Source: Antedon mediterranea (taxonomy: Eukaryota; Echinodermata; Crinoidea; Comatulida; Antedonidae). Taken from it: DNA of 64,000 nucleotides. Under the pieces are notes generated by a model. The model did no database searches, had not been told where the DNA came from, and saw only the letters and a program-made list of their open reading frames with translations. Below, in pieces: positions 23,501 through 33,447 of this stretch. Positions within the stretch are counted from its first letter, which is position 1. The number at the start of each line of letters is the position of its first letter. The stretch lies in contig NC_092676.1 of NCBI RefSeq assembly GCF_964355755.1, positions 15,420,288 through 15,484,287 of the forward strand, in the 5' to 3' direction. A program made the translations under genes and the position numbers.

Positions 23501-26097
23501 TGCACAAAGGCAGCGCTCACACAGTAGCCACAACCACTTGCAGAGAAGCGGGAGACAGAGCAAACGGATTCTCGACTGGAGCCATGACTCTGGAAGCGTT
23601 GGAGTTGGAGGAATAATACCGGGACTGGGGGAAACGACGGTGTCTCAACGCGAAACTCGGGCCTAGGCGAGGTGGAATTAGCTGACTTATCAGTGTGTGC
23701 CGGCAGTGAGGCAAAACACGCCGGAGACTACCTTTAAACGCTGCAGGTTTAAACACTTTGTGTGCTTCTCCCACTTGATCGTGGCACAGGGCTACTCCCA
23801 CAGCTAGCGCAAGCCATTTTGGGCATCCCGACGAACCACACACAACCCAAAGCAAACCACCAAGAAAACTCGCCACCGGAAACGCAGATCACGGGCTAAA
23901 AAACTTTCTCTAGATATGTGATACTTAGCTTCATTGAAAAACATGGTTTCTGGTGAACAGCTTTGCTTTAATCTCTAGCAATAGCTTCTCACACAATCAA
24001 AACACAATGTTGTGCTTAGCTCAATACTATTGTTCTCTCTCTAAACGAAACGTTAATATTTTTTTTTTTTACCATATTTACTGCGGATGATCCATCCAGC
24101 AACTGCTGATAATTAGGGACCCTCAGAGGTTCACAAGACAAACATATACACAAGATGCTCTACATAAACAAAGTCTTATTACAAGTCTTTGGTAGTGGAG
24201 TTGTAATTTTGTCCTTAGAAAAATCCTGACATGTGAAAGGACTTGAACCCAGGACCCTTGGAGTGGTAGCCTGTCTTGAAAGGGAGTTCAAGAAAAAAAA
24301 TGACTTTTCGGGTTATGTTCTCCCCTTGAAGGGGAAAAATCCTATGTCGGTTTATCCAGATAAGCTAGACACGTAATAGACTGTATAATATTGTTTATTT
24401 TAATAGTTGTATTATGTAGATCCAACAGATGAAAAAAGCTGGCCAGGTATAGAAGATATGAAAGAGAAACTAAAGGTATATTAAACAAATAGTGACTAAT
24501 AATTACTAGTAAATTATATTAGTGTACATCAAATTTAATTTGATTGTGTTTATAGAGTTTACTGTAATTCAGGGGTGGTCGCAGAACTATTTTAAAAGGG
24601 TGAGGGAGGGGGTTGCCCACAAGTTCAGGACCAGCCGTAGATAAAGAATTTTTGCAAATTTTGTTAAATGACACCCCAAGATGACAGGGAATAGTACTCA
24701 TAGCACGTAAAATTCATGATAAATGGCACCTTTAGTTCGCCGGAAATGACAATGATGAGATAAATAGGGTGCTTGGAAATACTTAAATGATGGGGAATCT
24801 TCGGCAAAATTAAATAATTATGGACAAATCAACGACCCATATGATGGGACTTTCCATGAACAGTGTGTAGTGGACTTTCGTACCTTCTCAGGATGCACAC
24901 AAGCAATCCAAACAGCCATTGTGAGCATGTTCAGAAATATATCCACACAAAAAAATACACTGACAGCCAGCGGTAAATTGTGCGCGGTATTGTAATGCTG
25001 GTTTATTTTACACTGCCGTCTGTCCAATTTACATAGGCTCTTCCAAAACTGGACATCTATAACGTTAATGGTTATTATATATGATAAAATGGGATGTAAA
25101 TTTTAATTTAGTGACAGAAACATTTAGCATGAAATTACTTGGGTGTTTCCCGGGCAACTGGGGCAGCCCCCCCCCCCCCCCCCTGCGTCTGCCCCTGTAA
25201 TTCATAGAATAAGATTACAACCACTGGGATACAAAAGTACTTGATTTGAAGACAAATTAAACTGATTACAATTACTATAGTGTTTGTTTGCATTTGCTTT
25301 TATTTTCAATATACCATTCAATGCTTCACTTCAGTTAAACTGTAGTTTTCAAATTAACATTTTCTTTTTCAAACGGTAGTCATGGAAATGGGTTTTTGGC
25401 AAGTCACCTCGTTTTAGTGTTGAGAGATGTGAAGGTGAGGTGTCTGTTGTAATTCACACGTATCAAGGAAGGATTGAAAGAATAGACATCAATACACCAC
25501 CTGATGCAGTTGATGCAAATGATACAGAAGAACTTGTAACAATTCTGACAGGTATTTTTGTATAAACCTATTGTAACATGTACAGTACTAGCTAGCCTAC
25601 ACATTATGTAGGTTCAGTATGTAGTTAAATGCATTACTTTTTAAATGATACATCAAAACTGTTGTTTTTTCGCTTCATGAAAAGGACAGTCTAAAAACTG
25701 TAACTAAAATTTGTCAGGATCCCGATCATCCTCTAAATAAATTAAAAATAAATAGCAACATTGTACAACAAATTCTCTCTTCTTGTGGTAAATTGTGTGA
25801 TTCTGCTTACCCTCAACAATGATAAATTGCCATGTTTTATACAGGTTACTGTAATTACTTTACACAGTAAAACCATGCTATTTAATATCCATAACTTTCT
25901 TGTTAAAAACAATAGCTATATTAAGCAATATGTTTCTGTTACATATGATTTATTTTCTTCATTTTTCAGGTATTCGTTTTTGGTCATCTGACATTTTAGA
26001 GGCTTTGAATTCTTTTTTAAATACAAGAACCTTTACAAGAGAGAACCAAGAAACCTGGAAAACTATTGAACATTTAATAATGTCAACTGCCATCTGA
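8593..26097 (+). CDS. LIPT1: Lipoyltransferase 1 (mitochondrial), nine exons
   Basis: Exons: 8593-8676, 9030-9088, 9476-9650, 10389-10547, 11113-11220, 11821-11967, 24407-24475, 25380-25551, 25970-26097. They join in frame to 366 residues (human about 373). LIPT1 moves lipoyl groups onto the E2 subunits of mitochondrial 2-oxoacid dehydrogenases. The N-terminus ([20 protein letters not shown]) is basic, without acids, and fits a mitochondrial presequence. Family motifs are ASN-type [24 protein letters not shown], the [12 protein letters not shown] block spanning exons 3-4, and the [11 protein letters not shown] lysine motif spanning exons 4-5, followed by AYHH. The C-terminal accessory domain is exons 7-9 ([11 protein letters not shown] and onward). 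Introns are GT-AG except intron 4 (10548-11112), which is AT-AC. Intron 6 is 12.4 kb and full of transposon relics. I chose the first of two adjacent ATGs. No frame damage is seen, so the gene is probably active. Confidence 0.93.
9728..9917 (-). mobile_element. TTAA-flanked MITE, copy 3 (truncated, inverted)
   Basis: Inside LIPT1 intron 3. Read on the minus strand it starts after a TTAA with AGCCACATTCTACGTTTTT and shares AATACTGGGTTTTCCCC, GTATCAACGGATCTGGC and GTAGTGCATTGTTTCTC with the copies at 6559 and 41914. The middle is deleted. It has diverged more than the other two, so it is older. Confidence 0.7.
10548..11112 (+). other. U12-type AT-AC intron of LIPT1
   Basis: The intron starts ATATCCTTT, an exact match to the U12 AT-AC donor consensus. 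It ends GCAAAC, with TACCTTAAT (close to the U12 branch consensus TTCCTTAAC) about 10 bases before the end. Removing it joins TAT-AAA to ATA-TCA-GGT and restores the conserved K-I-S-G motif, whereas no GT donor is present at this point. A degenerate tandem repeat of about 30 bp (TTTCAAATTGCAGTGG type) fills about 10765-10930 inside it. Confidence 0.85.
11663..11760. repeat. Three 21-bp tandem repeats between inverted ends
   Basis: Just before LIPT1 exon 6, the unit ATATTCCCAAATATGGTAGTG occurs about three times. The block is bracketed by TGATGTGCCCAAATATGG on the left and CCATATGGGCACATCA on the right, which are inverted copies. It looks like a small palindromic element that has expanded inside. 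It lies about 60 bases upstream of the exon-6 acceptor. Confidence 0.65.
12101..12235. repeat. Left direct repeat flanking the DIRS-like element
   Basis: The sequence TGCGCAAACCT, then CCAAATCACTTATTATTGGT, then GTTGGCTTTTTTTGGGC is repeated in the same orientation at 14825-14912 on the other side of the DIRS-like element. The left copy has about 50 extra bases before the GTTGGC part. A further CTGCGCAAACCTCGTTGG occurs near 14938. These could be the element's own terminal repeats or a duplication of an older host repeat. Confidence 0.6.
12281..14700 (-). mobile_element. DIRS-like tyrosine-recombinase retroelement, 5' truncated
   Basis: In LIPT1 intron 6, minus strand, markedly GC-rich against AT-rich surroundings. 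Reading 5' to 3': a reverse-transcriptase segment with YLDDILL (about 14600-14640), an RNase H-like segment ([27 protein letters not shown], 13726-13920), a connector with [17 protein letters not shown], then a tyrosine recombinase C-terminus at 12281-12550 with the HLTR histidine-arginine motif, GWAQESTF and the FYHRP tyrosine. This order (RT-RNase H-YR) is that of DIRS elements. The N-terminal gag and most of the RT are missing, frames shift several times, and a ~220-bp tandem duplication breaks the RT/RNase H part, so it is inactive. Confidence 0.85.
14009..14456. repeat. ~220-bp tandem duplication inside the DIRS-like element
   Basis: Two near-identical copies, about 14009-14227 and 14229-14456, both start at CGGATATCCCTGCCATTGT and end at AGGCTAGAAGCTTG. 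They differ by a few substitutions and a 6-base indel (GGCAAGTTCACC versus GGCAAGTGTTCCACC). The duplication repeats the same RT-RNase H segment ([11 protein letters not shown]..) and produces overlapping mixed-frame readings on the minus strand. Confidence 0.88.
14825..14912. repeat. Right direct repeat flanking the DIRS-like element
   Basis: Same orientation as 12101-12235: GTGCAAACCTAAAAAAAACC, then CCAAATCACTTATTATTGG, then GTTGGCTTTTTTTTGGGC. See the left copy for interpretation. Confidence 0.6.
15225..16720 (-). pseudogene. MULE-like DDE transposase relic
   Basis: Minus strand, N- to C-terminal: [12 protein letters not shown] (about 16685), [19 protein letters not shown], an [18 protein letters not shown] segment (16300-16380), [19 protein letters not shown], then after a frameshift [20 protein letters not shown] (about 16030-16090), FGLELLHHK, and [16 protein letters not shown] with [12 protein letters not shown] (15720-15850). 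The aspartates in GIDKTFNLG and GTDDELA fit the first two acidic residues of Mutator-like DDE transposases. At least two frameshifts and a stop break it. Family assignment is from memory of a common invertebrate multicopy family. Confidence 0.6.
16800..17770 (-). pseudogene. hAT-like transposase relic
   Basis: Minus strand order: [20 protein letters not shown] and [18 protein letters not shown] (17600-17740), an interrupted block with [11 protein letters not shown]-like codons (17490-17520), [35 protein letters not shown], then across a frameshift TRWLSLGK (about 17225) and [37 protein letters not shown]. These are the blocks seen in hAT-type proteins related to ZMYM6/FAM200-like domesticated genes. 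An in-frame stop after NANIL and frameshifts near 17210-17240 disable it. Confidence 0.65.
17880..18610 (-). pseudogene. LINE reverse-transcriptase fragment
   Basis: Minus strand: [18 protein letters not shown], then [20 protein letters not shown] (18340-18420, a classic RT block), [16 protein letters not shown] (about 18100), and [15 protein letters not shown] to the stop near 17887. The catalytic YxDD segment is lost between, and several stops are present. A C-rich tract lies at 18169-18188. This is a Jockey/CR1-type RT C-terminal half. Confidence 0.75.
18611..19120. other. Intronic DNA without recognised content
   Basis: The open frames here are AT-rich and hydrophobic by composition, with no motif I recognise. 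It may be eroded transposon. Confidence 0.3.
19250..20480 (-). pseudogene. Helitron Rep/helicase relic
   Basis: Two minus-strand fragments lie in the order expected for a Helitron protein. The first, 20038-20406, reads [20 protein letters not shown], then [20 protein letters not shown] and [11 protein letters not shown], as in the segment between Rep and helicase domains. The second, about 19310-19480, reads [20 protein letters not shown] and [10 protein letters not shown], a Pif1-family Walker A motif in which the expected S/T after the lysine is lost by a short deletion. The interval between them has lost its frame. No catalytic Rep HUH motif was seen. Confidence 0.65.
20510..22123 (+). mobile_element. 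Non-autonomous Helitron with near-canonical ends
   Basis: The 5' end is TCTACTAGATTC, preceded by A. The 3' end is a 10-bp stem-loop (GAACTCGTCA AAG TGACGAGTTC, 22093-22115), then AAAT and CTAG, followed by T. That is the A|TC...CTRR|T arrangement of Helitrons. A 15-bp perfect hairpin (GGTTATCCGCAACTT) lies 21 bases from the 5' end and its GCGGATAACCC arm recurs just before the 3' hairpin. The interior has two diverged ~330-bp modules, each with a TATGACGTCATC-type core (about 21120-21470 and 21490-21800). It has no coding sequence and sits in eroded Helitron protein DNA. Confidence 0.78.
22245..23095 (-). pseudogene. Second DIRS-like reverse-transcriptase relic
   Basis: Minus-strand reading with frame breaks gives [20 protein letters not shown] (22620-22680), [19 protein letters not shown]-like codons (22500-22580), [19 protein letters not shown] (about 22450-22500) and an upstream [16 protein letters not shown] segment near 23000. 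This resembles the start of the RT domain of DIRS or Ty3 elements (fixed LN.LN.., then [11 protein letters not shown]). It may be the missing 5' part of a relative of the element at 12281-14700, but I see no sequence overlap to test this. Confidence 0.6.
23096..23880. other. GC-rich stretch beside the DIRS relic, possibly its gag region
   Basis: GC content is well above the flanks. A TTTCATCATCCTCCATAT block occurs twice in the same orientation (about 23129 and 23435). There is no motif I can name. Several overlapping frames on both strands are open because of base composition. Its position upstream (on the minus strand) of the RT fits a gag-like ORF1, but that is inference. Confidence 0.35.
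24225..24300 (-). repeat. tRNA-derived SINE fragment
   Basis: The minus strand reads CAGGCTACCACTCCAAGGGT then CCTGGGTTCAAGTCC, which contains a close match to a tRNA B box (GGTTCAAGTCC). There is no full cloverleaf, so it is not an intact tRNA gene. A C-only run lies in the same gene at 25169-25184. Confidence 0.45.
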
Positions 26098-26205
26098 TAA
26101 ATATATTTTTCAACAATCAATAGATTAAAATGGAATGCTTAATAGCTATTTAGAGTAAAATGTGCAAGTAGTTTCAAAGCAATATAAGCATCTGATCACA
26201 TGCCA

Positions 26206-26626
26206 TAAATCTTCTAATAGTAACCCACACTCTAATAGTAACCCACCTTATAAGTCAATCTATAAAAATAACCCACTACTCTAATAGTAACCCATGGGGG
26301 TTACACAAAAACAAAAACTATTGACAAAATGATTGGTCGTTGATACAGCCGTATTTTGAAAATAAGGAGATAATGCATGTTGATTATGGGAGTAGGGGAA
26401 GCCGGAGTGTTTTGAGTTTATAAAATAAAGTTCGAGTCTAAACAAATGTGTTTATTCGTACTGTTTTATTATTTTGCTATGAGTTGCTGACTGGAAAAGG
26501 GGGGGGGTGGGTTACTATTTTCAGGTGCCTAATTTAAGATTAGTAATAGTAACCAACTACTCTAATAGTAACCCACCCTAAAAAACAATCAAAGAATAAT
26601 AACCCAGGGTAACAATTAGAAGATTT
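26206..26626. mobile_element. MITE with TAAATCTTCTAAT terminal inverted repeats
   Basis: It lies just 3' of LIPT1. The left end is TAAATCTTCTAATAGTAACC; the right end reversed is TAAATCTTCTAATTGTTACC. The interior repeats CTCTAATAGTAACCCAC at least four times, plus inverted GGGTTACTATT, so it is highly self-complementary. It is not coding. Confidence 0.7.
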
Positions 26627-27271
26627 ACAGTAATATTAACAAACACAAGAAGTGAAATCATTGGAATAAATAATTGTGGTGATTTGATTCTTCACTGGCC
26701 TGTGTACAACACAGGGTTGAACGTTTATAGAGGGGTGGTAAAATGTTTCAATATTCATATAAATTCTCCCAAAAACAAATTGTACAGAAATTTGTTAGTA
26801 TTTTAGAATATAAACTATATAATATATTTTTGTTCTAATAGTTTCATGATGAACAATAGATATTATGTTTGTTGCATCCATAATATAATTATTTGCATGG
26901 GCAAATAGTTAATGGTGATTATAGACTGTCAAAACACTAACCAAATATTAAGTGCCACCAGCGGATATTTTGAGATTCCAGTAATTCCATATTCAAGTAT
27001 ATTTATAACATACTCTATGTGCCGAAATGTCAACTGTGTGTAATTGTAGGTTTTCATGGTTGACCATATATGTACAAGTCTCTTTTATCGGCATGGTCAA
27101 TAGTGCATCAATTTCATGGTTTTCAATAGAAAATATTAAATTGTATGCATGGTTGATGGAAGAGACTAACAGTGTCAACCATGTAGAAATTAAGGAATTT
27201 TCTTTTGCACAATTTTATACAGTTCATTAAATGCAAATTTTAAAATACTATTACATTTGAGCAATTTACTA
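26627..27271. other. Intergenic spacer between LIPT1 and SEPSECS 3' ends
   Basis: AT-rich tail-to-tail spacer. I see no exon. An AATAAATAA run near 26663 could serve LIPT1 as a polyadenylation signal. A long-range inverted similarity (CATGGTTGACCATATATG near 27055 and CATGGTTGATGG near 27149) is noted but not explained. Confidence 0.35.
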
Positions 27272-30200
27272 TCAATTGTGATTTTCGTTTGTTTTTTCAT
27301 CAATTTTCCATTTTGCAATTACTTTTTGAAGTCGCTTTATGAAAAGATCAACATCATTCTGCGTCATTCCAATAGCAGCAGCTGCTGTGATGTATATGTA
27401 TGGGTACTCATCACAATGTGAACCATAGTTCTTGAACCTAACACCTCCTATTTCCTTATTGCTACCTTCTGCCACAACTCTGTAACAAATTATATTAGAA
27501 ATTTACAATTCAATATCAACCTCAGACCTCTATATAATTCTAAAACCACATTCGCATAGGATTTTTGGTCACAACAGTTCAGTTCAGTCAAATCTGATCG
27601 TTTACATTTGATCACTACTGTAGGTGTATTTTTTCCAAATGCTATTTAGTGTGCTTATTTTAGATTTGACTTTCCAGCTTAGTTTTAAGCTAGGTTAGTT
27701 TAATTCTTTCTGTTTAAATTGATTCGCCTCTTAGTTTGACCCAAGTCCAATGTGAATGAGGCTTTCAGGTCAGTTCAAAAGAGAAAAATATCAAACCAAA
27801 TGTTATACCAGTTTATGTGTGATCCTTCACATCATATTTTGTATTGTAATTTATATTATCAATGATATTGTTTTAAATTCTAAATATTACCTTGTTCCAG
27901 ACACACTTCTTTTGAACAACATAGAGCCAAAATGTGTGATTGATTTATCCGATTTTGTTTCCAAGTTACTAAGTGACATTGCCATGGATATAGGATTATG
28001 TGGAGTTTTTAACAGTCGTTCACCATTTAATTCTGCAACCCTAGCCAATTCTGATGATAGGTAATTGTACAATTTTTTCCTTTCTGTTAGTAGTTGTTTA
28101 TAACCTTTGACTCCTAGTGACAGCAGCGTTATGAAAAGGTCAATAGTTGGTGAAGCAGATGCTCGTCCAGGATAGGTCTGTGCAACTTTATTAATAAATC
28201 CTTCATCAAATCCTGCAATAATGGCACCTCCTACCGGTACCAAAAAATTCTTGTCTGAACTTTGTACATAAGCGTCAACTCTACCAACACGTGCTGCTTG
28301 CTCAATTAAATGTGCACATTTTGATAGCTGAACACCATATGCATTGTTAATAATATGAGCAACACCTTTCTTTTTGCAAATACTAGCTATTTCTTCAAGC
28401 TTATCGGGCACCCTTGGTGCAAAACAAGTTGTCGTTGAATAAACACATGCAATATTATCAGCTCCCAGTTCTTCAATCTTCTTTTCAATTTCAGGTAGAT
28501 TAGTAGTAAGTTCGTCGCCCTCTAAGATATTTTCAATAACAACAGGTTGATAACCTGCTGTTATAATTGCTTTGAAGCATGACTTCTGATCTATTCGTGG
28601 CCATATGACATATTTCCCAAGGGGGCGCTGTTGTCGCAATGCTAACATGCATAGCACTAACGCCATTCCGGTTGCTGTCGGTACAATAAAACAAGCTGCT
28701 GTACTTCTAATACCTGTAAAAGGAAATGTGTGTTTAAGAATAATAAATTAAATCTAAATGATTTATTGCCACTTAACATCAACCTTAAATTTCAATATTA
28801 CTCAAGAACAGATTCATCAATACTTATCAAGCTTGTAATTTGAGATGTACATTTTTAATTGATTATTGCTGAACTTTCAAGTACATCCCCCAACCCCCAA
28901 TTGCCATTTTCATGTGAAATAATTAAGGCATGACGCATAAGTTGACAATAGATTTATTGTATTATGGTACCATCAAAATATGACTCAAGAAGACTGTTCA
29001 AGCATGGTGAATTTCTGTGAATCTTAATTCAAATATTATGAGTCAAACAATGTATTCTAGTCAATTGCAACCTAAAGAACACAAATTGAGTGAGAACAGA
29101 AATGATGACAATAGTGGATAGTGGCATGTTCTATTCAACATTGAATTAATTGTCCTATAAAACTAATAAACTAAATGGCATGGAATTAGAGATTCATGTT
29201 TTGATCTTTACTCATTCATCATCCAACATGGTCACCATTTCTGTTTTTATAAAAACAATGTACAACCACATTATTCAATTCATTTAATTTCAAATAAATG
29301 AATAGTGCAGTGGTATACAGTCCATGTACCTGTGATTCTTAGTACATCTAACATCATAGCATTTGTTAACTTCATTAATATGCTTGAACCGGCTGCTTTA
29401 GGCTGTACTGCTGTAATGTCACCAGATCTTCCAATTCCATGACCTAGCCTACAAAGTAATAAATTGAAATGTCACAGCATGCTGCACATTGTGTTGGACA
29501 TTCAGATGTTTATGCCGAGATCGGGAGTTTGAGTCCAACACCTTGCTTATGTCCTTACAGGACACATTTACCTCTCTCCATTCAGGTGTTCACATAGGTA
29601 CCTGGTATTATAAGGTCAAACTCGGCTGAAAACTGTGCTGATTACTCTGCAACACTATGTTTCCATATGTAATTGATCCAAATGACTGCCCTGGGTAATG
29701 TGAACTATTAATTATTACATTAATTTTAATGGCATTTCAGAAAAAAAACCAGTATAAATTAATTAATTATCTTATGAAGCATTCTTTAACCTGTAATTAT
29801 TCTCAATTAATCTTTATAAATTGAAATTCCTAACCTGTTTACAATTTTGTGAATTATTAATATGCTTATCAATTTCATGGACTATTAATTATTGTTATCA
29901 TGACACCAAATTAAAATTTACAATATGTTAATTTTTTAAGTTGCCCCAAATCAATTTTCTTCAGATTATTTATTATAGCAAAAAAATTAAATTTATAATT
30001 AATATATTAACTAAATAGATTAAATGAAAACACGTCAGCTAAGTAAAAGAGGCTCAGCAAGACTTCCCTCTCCATCCCGCCTGACATTCGCATTAAATGC
30101 AAAATATGATTGTTTTGCTGATTCCTATAGCGTGCTATGGGAGTGTCGAGTACCATTTTCAGGCATCTAGGGGTTCCAGTTAACTGAATTCGCTTCGTCA

Positions 30201-30808
30201 TAGAAGGCTGAAAAACTTCGTGCCTATTGCCAAAATAAAGGTATCACAACGCTAAAATATCTTCTTTTTTTCAATGACTCAATCCAAACTTGTAGACCTT
30301 AAAAACTGTTTTGAGCTGCGGCCCATAATTTGTGGAACATTGCTTTTAGGAGTACTGTAGAACTACAGGTATTCTTTTCAATTAAAGGCAAACTACCTGA
30401 AATGTCTTTTAGCAACAAGTGAGGATGCTACCCTTGCTTCTCGTTCACCAACACCACAGTTGCTTTGGAAGTTGTTGCTGTCCATTACGGCTAATTCACT
30501 AAGCATCAACTCAATTGTAGTGTCCTCCCAACCTTCCTCTGGCCATTTTTGCTTCTCAAGTAACACACGAATCTTGTTTTCATGACTCTGAAATCAAATT
30601 TTATTTTTAAATCACTAATTAAAATAAGTTTTAATTCTTGCATTGTATTTTAATAATATACAAAAGAACATTATACAATATTATTGCTGAACAGTTCTAA
30701 AACACAATAACAATTCTTAAGTTGTTTTACCTGTTTGGCTTCTCTACCTTGCTGGATATAAGTTGATGAAACAATCTGTTCACACAGCTGGTAACTCTCA
30801 GAATTCAT
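27272..30808 (-). CDS. SEPSECS: O-phosphoseryl-tRNA(Sec):selenocysteinyl-tRNA synthase
   Basis: Minus-strand exons: 30731-30808, 30397-30587, 29330-29448, 27891-28713, 27272-27479. They join in frame to 472 residues. The enzyme is PLP-dependent and turns phosphoseryl-tRNA(Sec) into Sec-tRNA(Sec) with selenophosphate, the last step in selenocysteine formation in animals. Diagnostic blocks are [20 protein letters not shown] (exon 2), [20 protein letters not shown] (exon 3), [31 protein letters not shown], and [13 protein letters not shown], whose lysine should bear PLP, then the [20 protein letters not shown] block (exon 4), and DVDLFIKRL in the last exon. All introns are GT-AG. The start [20 protein letters not shown] aligns with the family N-terminus. 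It is about 30 residues shorter than human because the variable acidic tail is reduced. The gene implies that this organism makes selenoproteins. Confidence 0.96.
29480..29710 (+). repeat. tRNA-derived SINE in SEPSECS intron 2
   Basis: It carries a B-box-like GAGTTTGAGTCCAAC near 29526, followed by the SINE-type body CCTCTCTCCATTCAGGTGTT and CACATAGGTACCTGGTATT. This layout (tRNA-like head, then a 'gggtacctggtat' body) is common in invertebrate SINEs. In the same intron, 30310-30380 reads weakly like a LINE C-terminus. Confidence 0.5.
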
Positions 30809-32981
30809 CGTTCCTACCAAAATTATATTATTATTATATTATAGTCCAATGTACGGGCACCATCTTATAGTTATTTTAAGGTTCAGGAATCAAAGAGATA
30901 GTACAGTAATATAACTTCATTCCAAAATACAATTAGTACTCAACATTTTTAACTGAATTTTTTTGTTTTCTAAAATTGATTGCTATTTTTTTTTAATGTA
31001 TATTTCAATTACTCTTTGTCTTTATTTTATTATGTTTGTTATATTTTCAATTACTGTACCACTTTGGAAATCAGTGCACTAGTACTGAAGTACTGAAAAT
31101 GCCTGCAGAATAAAGAAAGAATAAATAAACATCTATAAATTGATTTATAGTTCTAAGAGGTACATTATACATAGTAATCATTTAAATAGGAAACATAACC
31201 TCCTAACCTTGTGTTTGGTGTTTGGAAAATAGTAAAAGGGTACGCCATCTTATGTTTGCATGAGGTAGAAACATGAGCAAGAATACAGTATTGTACTTTC
31301 TGCCTGTTGCAGATTCATTTGAAATTCAGCACTACCGCGCGCTATTACTATAACATACTGTATGCTTTCTGTCTCGATATTCCTAATGACCTGAGTGATC
31401 TAATTGTGACGTAAGAAAATGGCCGAGAATTACCGAAAGCGGTGTTCAGCAGTTGAAATTGGCCTAAAAACACATTTTTCGTAAGCAAATTACAGAAAAA
31501 ATGACAATGTTGTGGATAACTATCAGTGGCTGGATCTCAATGGAGATACAAGAAAAAGCAAAAAGCTTTAAATCAAAACGATAAACTAAAACATCCCTTT
31601 TGGGCAACATGTGTTGTCTCATTCTCATACAGAGAGTGTTTTTTGTTCCTCGACGTACTGTTTATCACAAATATTACAATATGAGATAAATTATGTTTTT
31701 GGTTAGACAATTAATGGATTGTCTTAACCGAAAAATGTGGCTAGTTTGAACAAGTTTTGCAAAATTTTCCGCAAATTTTGGCTGTCATAAGAAATAATTT
31801 CACTCTTAAATTTGGATCTGACTAATATATCACGAAGGTTGCGAGGTCTACGAAATGCAATAATAGGTGGTTCTGCAAAAAACAGTCCTGAGACGTTGTG
31901 ATGTACCTGTTTCTTCCGCAATTTAAAATAATAATTATCGAAAAAATGATTTACCTGAAAAAAACGTATTTAAAGCAAAAAATAGTCAAATTGACGGAAA
32001 TCAATAGGTGTTTAGTTTAATTTAATTTACCTTTTATAAGTGACTTTTTTTAAAGTAATTAACTTTATTGAAACTGAAAAATGACATATTCAGTCATTTT
32101 TTTTATTAACCTTTATTTTTCATGTTTTTGGGGGACAAATAAATCTTGAAGTTATTAATAAATAATTATTATATTACTTGAATTATTTATCAATGTAGGC
32201 CTAGGATAGCCTGCTGAGCAGAAATAATCGACTATTAACCGTTTATTTTTTAATCGATCATTTTGGGGCAGCAGAAACGGCGCAAAATAAAATAACCGAT
32301 TAAAAATAACTGAATAAAAACACTCAATACATTGCGTGTTTTAATAAATTATTTCTTGTTTTAACCAATTATTGCGGAGCAGTTTTGAGCTGCAACACAA
32401 ATAGCGATTATTGACCACACTTTGACCTCTAAAGTATGGCAACCCTCGTTCACAAAGCATGGTGTTTATTTGCGAGATCGACGACGATCAGCGATGTGGA
32501 CCGAATAACAATCAAATGTTAAAAAACACTTGAATTTTTATTATTTTGTGGGGGAGAATTATACCGAGAGACTCCAAGATTCTGCGTTACAAGTACACCG
32601 TCACATCCCACCAGTCCAGGCTAACGATGTTTTGCATGTCCTTTTTTAGGCATGTTGTTTCGGTAGAAATATATAGCTTAGCTAGGCCCTAGAGTAGAAC
32701 CAACGCCGAACGGCGAAACAAACTTTTCTCGCCGAAGTGCCCTTATTAATATAACATCATTATTCTGTATGTAGTACGGTATAGGCCTAGTCTACTAGAT
32801 GTTTATTTTACAAATAATATAGCTTTACGAGTTCAATTTTTAATCCTACATGTGAGAGTTTTAGGCAGCGATAGGATGTAAACAAACCAACTCTCAACGG
32901 CCTTCCATAACTTGAACTGCGCTGTGGGTATAGATGACGTGATTTTTAAAAAGCGATTACCAGATAACCGATTAGGCCTAC
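30809..32981. other. SEPSECS upstream region; one repeat fragment, no gene seen
   Basis: This should contain the SEPSECS promoter, but I see no clear TATA or initiator. At 31485-31600 is a fragment that also occurs inverted at about 59845-59955 (shared GGCTGGATCTCAATGGAGAT). From 32190 to 32460 there is AT-rich sequence with repeated AACCGATTA / TTTAATCGATC motifs. The gypsy-like element begins at 32982. Confidence 0.4.
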
Positions 32982-33447
32982 TGTAACGGTGTAATTTTAG
33001 TGTATCCGTTACTATACCATATAGTCTCAGTGGCAGGATTTCACACAGTCACAAAATGTACCAACAGCAGATATGGTTTATGGTCAGATACAGCTTTATT
33101 TAAATATGCAATGTAATACAGTCTGTTCTGGCTATATTACATACCTTTTCTTCTCTCTATTATAAATGTTTTATTCTACCAAGCTCTTTTCCTTCTCTTC
33201 TCTCCTCTTACCAGTACATCCATATTTTAAGGAACGGTCCTAATTAATATGCATGTACTGGGAGGGGACTATTTAGTAAAGGGAACATTCCATGATGATG
33301 AGGAAACAGTAATTGATTAAGGATGTGGGTTATAGGAGAGCGAATAAAGAGTACCTAGGGATAGGAAGAAACCACTAGGAATGTTAATAGATGGAGTAGG
33401 GAGAAATAGTGAAAAAGGGTTGTTGACCTGATGGTCAGAGTGTTACA
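32982..33447 (-). repeat. Downstream (3') LTR
   Basis: 466 bp, identical by eye to 35806-36271. It has TG...CA ends and a polypurine tract directly adjacent at 33448-33463. Confidence 0.9.

Noticed and set aside
22659-23666. Several overlapping plus-strand frames of 69-139 codons
   Set aside because: They are antisense to the DIRS-like relic and reflect its GC-rich composition; no motif is present.
24225-24300. tRNA gene
   Set aside because: A B-box-like sequence is present, but I cannot fold a cloverleaf or find an A box at the right distance; a SINE fragment fits better.
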